The notes under the pieces: generated by a model
The model's input: the letters and a program-made list of their open reading frames with translations, nothing else
Told to the model about the DNA's origin: nothing
The model's database searches: none
Assembly: GCA_002383415.1 (NCBI GenBank)
Contig: DFYU01000109.1
Coordinates: 10,606 to 18,231 of the forward strand
Reading direction: 5' to 3'
Source of the DNA: Geobacter sp. UBA4074
Lineage (GTDB): Bacteria > Desulfobacterota > Desulfuromonadia > Geobacterales > Pseudopelobacteraceae
DNA: 7,626 nt
Shown here: piece after piece, positions 5,819-7,626 of the stretch
Position numbering within the stretch: position 1 is the first letter of the stretch
Layout of the letters: each line of letters opens with the position of its first letter
Translations under genes and position numbers: made by a program

Positions 5819-7626
5819 CGCTCCATCTCCTGCATGATACGGATCGCAAGGCCAAGCTCGTCGAAAACCTCGTCGCGCAGCGATGACTGCCGGATGTTGG
5901 TGGCGGCATCGATGGCATTGTCGAGGATATCCTGCGCTGTCCGTTCGCAGCCCGCGGCATGCAGCCTGAGCGCTATATCGCACATGACAAAGGAGCGCCG
6001 CGAGAGCGGCCGGATGATCCGGGCTTCCCTGATGGCGTTCTGAAGCATCCGGGCCGCCACTTTCTCCTCCTTTGCCTTCCGGAAAAACACTGCCAGATCG
6101 CAGAAGAACAATGCCTCCCTCCCGCGGTCGGCAACGGTCAGGACAAGGTGTTCCAGCGCGGTGACCTGGTTCTGGTGAAAGCCTTCGGCAAGCATCTTCT
6201 CCGAGAGGGTTTTGATCCTGACGTACTGGGGGGGGATCTCGTAGGTTTCCGGGCAGTCGGCCTCAATGAGACGGTTCTCGCGGAGCTCATCAGCATCGAT
6301 GGTCCTGATCACGGCGACTGCCGAAGCCAGGTACTTCCTGTCAGCAGTTTTTTCCGCGAGCATGAGGTAGATCTGGACGATATTGTCCCGCATCCTGTCG
6401 GCAATATACTGGATGTTGATCTTTTTTGTGAGCGCTTCTGCCTTTTTCAGCAGCTCCGCCGGCATGTCATCGTCAGCACTCTGGACCGCAAGGGGGATGA
6501 TATCGAGCAGTGTTGCAGCCTTTTCATAGGACGAGGCGATCTTCTCGACCGCTTCTGTCATGTAGCCGAGGATCTCCCTCCCCCGTGTCCGGTCACCGCG
6601 GAGCATGCTGTAGAGCGCAATGAGCGAGTTGATGTACTCAACCGGCTCGGCAATCTTACGGACCACGGAAAGGGCGGTGTCAATCCACCGGCGCTCCGGC
6701 ATGATGGCATTGAGCCGGACAATGGCCAGCACAATCTGTTGCCGGGCTACCCCCTCATGGTCAGGCTCCACCTGCTCAAGCCGCTTTATGCCGTCAAGAA
6801 GGCATGCAGCGGCTGCACCGGTATCGATCCGGCAATAGAGAATCGTAAGGTCGGAAAGGAGGAGAATCTTCTGGTATTCGGTCGGGAGGCCGACAAGTCC
6901 GGCGGCGATCTCTTCCAGCACCCCCCGGGCACGGGGAATGTCCCGCAGCGCTATCAGGGAATCCGCAAGGCCGGTTAATCCGGACAACCGGACGAACGGG
7001 TCGCCAATCATCCGTATGATGCGGGAGACCAGATCGATGACATCGGGATCATCCCGGGCAATATCGCTCCTCTGGAGAAGGAATGCCATGATCTCGTAGG
7101 GATCCGTGGAGCCCGGGTGGATCACTTCTGTCTGCAGGCTGGAGATGATACGGGACATCATTGCGTCCCGTTCAAAGGTATTGTTGATCTCGGCTGCATA
7201 CAGTGCGAGGGGCAGGATGAAGTCCAGGCTGCTGCTTGCCTTGGAATACGAGAGGATGATATCGATAACCCCGGCAATCTTTAACGAGACCTGGGGGGAT
7301 CTGATGTCCTGTTTGATGATCTCAAGACTGCGGGAAAACGATCGCTTGGCAGCGGTGAAGTCATCTCCTGCTGTCATCGCAGAGGGTTCATTCAGAAGAA
7401 TGCACCCGATCCGGATGAAACATTCCGCGATCCGTTCAAACAGTTGTGCTTTCAGGGATGGATCATTGATATCCTGTGCGATAAGATAGGCTTTTTCGAG
7501 CGCATCGGAAGACCTCCGGTTGATCGCGTATTTTATCACGCCCTCGATGATGTTTGCCATCGCGTACACGGCAAGCTCGGGTTCCAGGAGCTCGCTGCTC
7601 CAGGCCCGCATGCGCATGAGGAGGTC
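5815..7626 (-). CDS. Large helical-repeat (TPR-like) protein, 5' end outside window
   Basis: I do not recognise this as a named protein. The frame is open from the right edge to the TGA at 5815, giving 603 visible residues. The ATG at 7617 is unlikely to be the true start: there is no ribosome binding site before it and the frame continues to the edge. The sequence is almost wholly amphipathic helix with irregular repeats of about 35-45 residues. Each resembles A..iA..i.dp..r......iA..l...g, for example AYLIAQDINDPSLKAQLFER, ALSVVRKIAEPVEYINSL and AIREARIIRPLSRRSFVMCD. This suggests a TPR-like or similar alpha-solenoid scaffold. No signal peptide, membrane segment, catalytic motif or nucleotide-binding loop is seen. 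Such long solenoids are frequent in Methanomicrobiales genomes. Its stop overlaps the acylphosphatase start as GTGA, so the pair is an operon, but a functional link is not evident. Confidence 0.82.
   Translation of the reverse strand, partial: DLLMRMRAWSSELLEPELAVYAMANIIEGVIKYAINRRSSDALEKAYLIAQDINDPSLKAQLFERIAECFIRIGCILLNEPSAMTAGDDFTAAKRSFSRSLEIIKQDIRSPQVSLKIAGVIDIILSYSKASSSLDFILPLALYAAEINNTFERDAMMSRIISSLQTEVIHPGSTDPYEIMAFLLQRSDIARDDPDVIDLVSRIIRMIGDPFVRLSGLTGLADSLIALRDIPRARGVLEEIAAGLVGLPTEYQKILLLSDLTILYCRIDTGAAAACLLDGIKRLEQVEPDHEGVARQQIVLAIVRLNAIMPERRWIDTALSVVRKIAEPVEYINSLIALYSMLRGDRTRGREILGYMTEAVEKIASSYEKAATLLDIIPLAVQSADDDMPAELLKKAEALTKKINIQYIADRMRDNIVQIYLMLAEKTADRKYLASAVAVIRTIDADELRENRLIEADCPETYEIPPQYVRIKTLSEKMLAEGFHQNQVTALEHLVLTVADRGREALFFCDLAVFFRKAKEEKVAARMLQNAIREARIIRPLSRRSFVMCDIALRLHAAGCERTAQDILDNAIDAATNIRQSSLRDEVFDELGLAIRIMQEMER

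Noticed and set aside
5959..6978. Plus-strand open frame inside the helical-repeat gene
   Set aside because: The minus frame is open for the whole region with regular helical repeats and couples to acylphosphatase; the plus frame is a shadow.

Overview
The window looks like a junction of two kinds of DNA. The right part (about 2.9 to 7.6 kb) reads as a methanogenic archaeon, most likely Methanomicrobiales. It carries an archaeal-style TATA box, arginine codons dominated by CGG and AGG, a CRISPR-less Cas1, a methanogen-like acylphosphatase and a long helical-repeat protein. The left part (about 1 to 2.85 kb) reads as a Geobacter-like deltaproteobacterium: Liv-type periplasmic receptors with bacterial Sec signal peptides, a tandem ACT protein, and arginine codons dominated by CGC and CGT. 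The organism assignments rest on gene style and my recall of the families, not on a search.

Layout from right to left. On the minus strand, a partial helical-repeat protein (5815-7626) overlaps an acylphosphatase (5525-5818) by GTGA. On the plus strand, a lone cas1 (4600-5541) converges on the acylphosphatase with a 17-base overlap. A short AT-rich divergent spacer (4452-4599) carries a TATA box for a leftward operon: paaK copy B (3162-4451), paaK copy A (1858-3162, joined by TAATG), a structured 140-base spacer, an ACT-domain protein (1286-1717), a Liv-type binding protein (114-1262), and the start of a second binding protein (1-103).

The leftward genes make functional sense together. PaaK-type ligases activate phenylacetate or related aryl acids to CoA thioesters. 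ACT proteins sense amino acids, and Liv-type receptors take up amino acids or aromatic acids. In both Geobacter and methanogens such genes sit near indolepyruvate:ferredoxin oxidoreductase, which links aryl-acetyl-CoA to aromatic amino acids; no ior gene is visible here.

The two observations most worth checking are these. First, a sharp switch in arginine codon use lies inside paaK copy A, at its P-loop motif, so this gene is either a natural inter-domain mosaic or an assembly chimera. Second, the solo Cas1 appears to have His at the position of the conserved metal-binding Glu while keeping the other three metal ligands.
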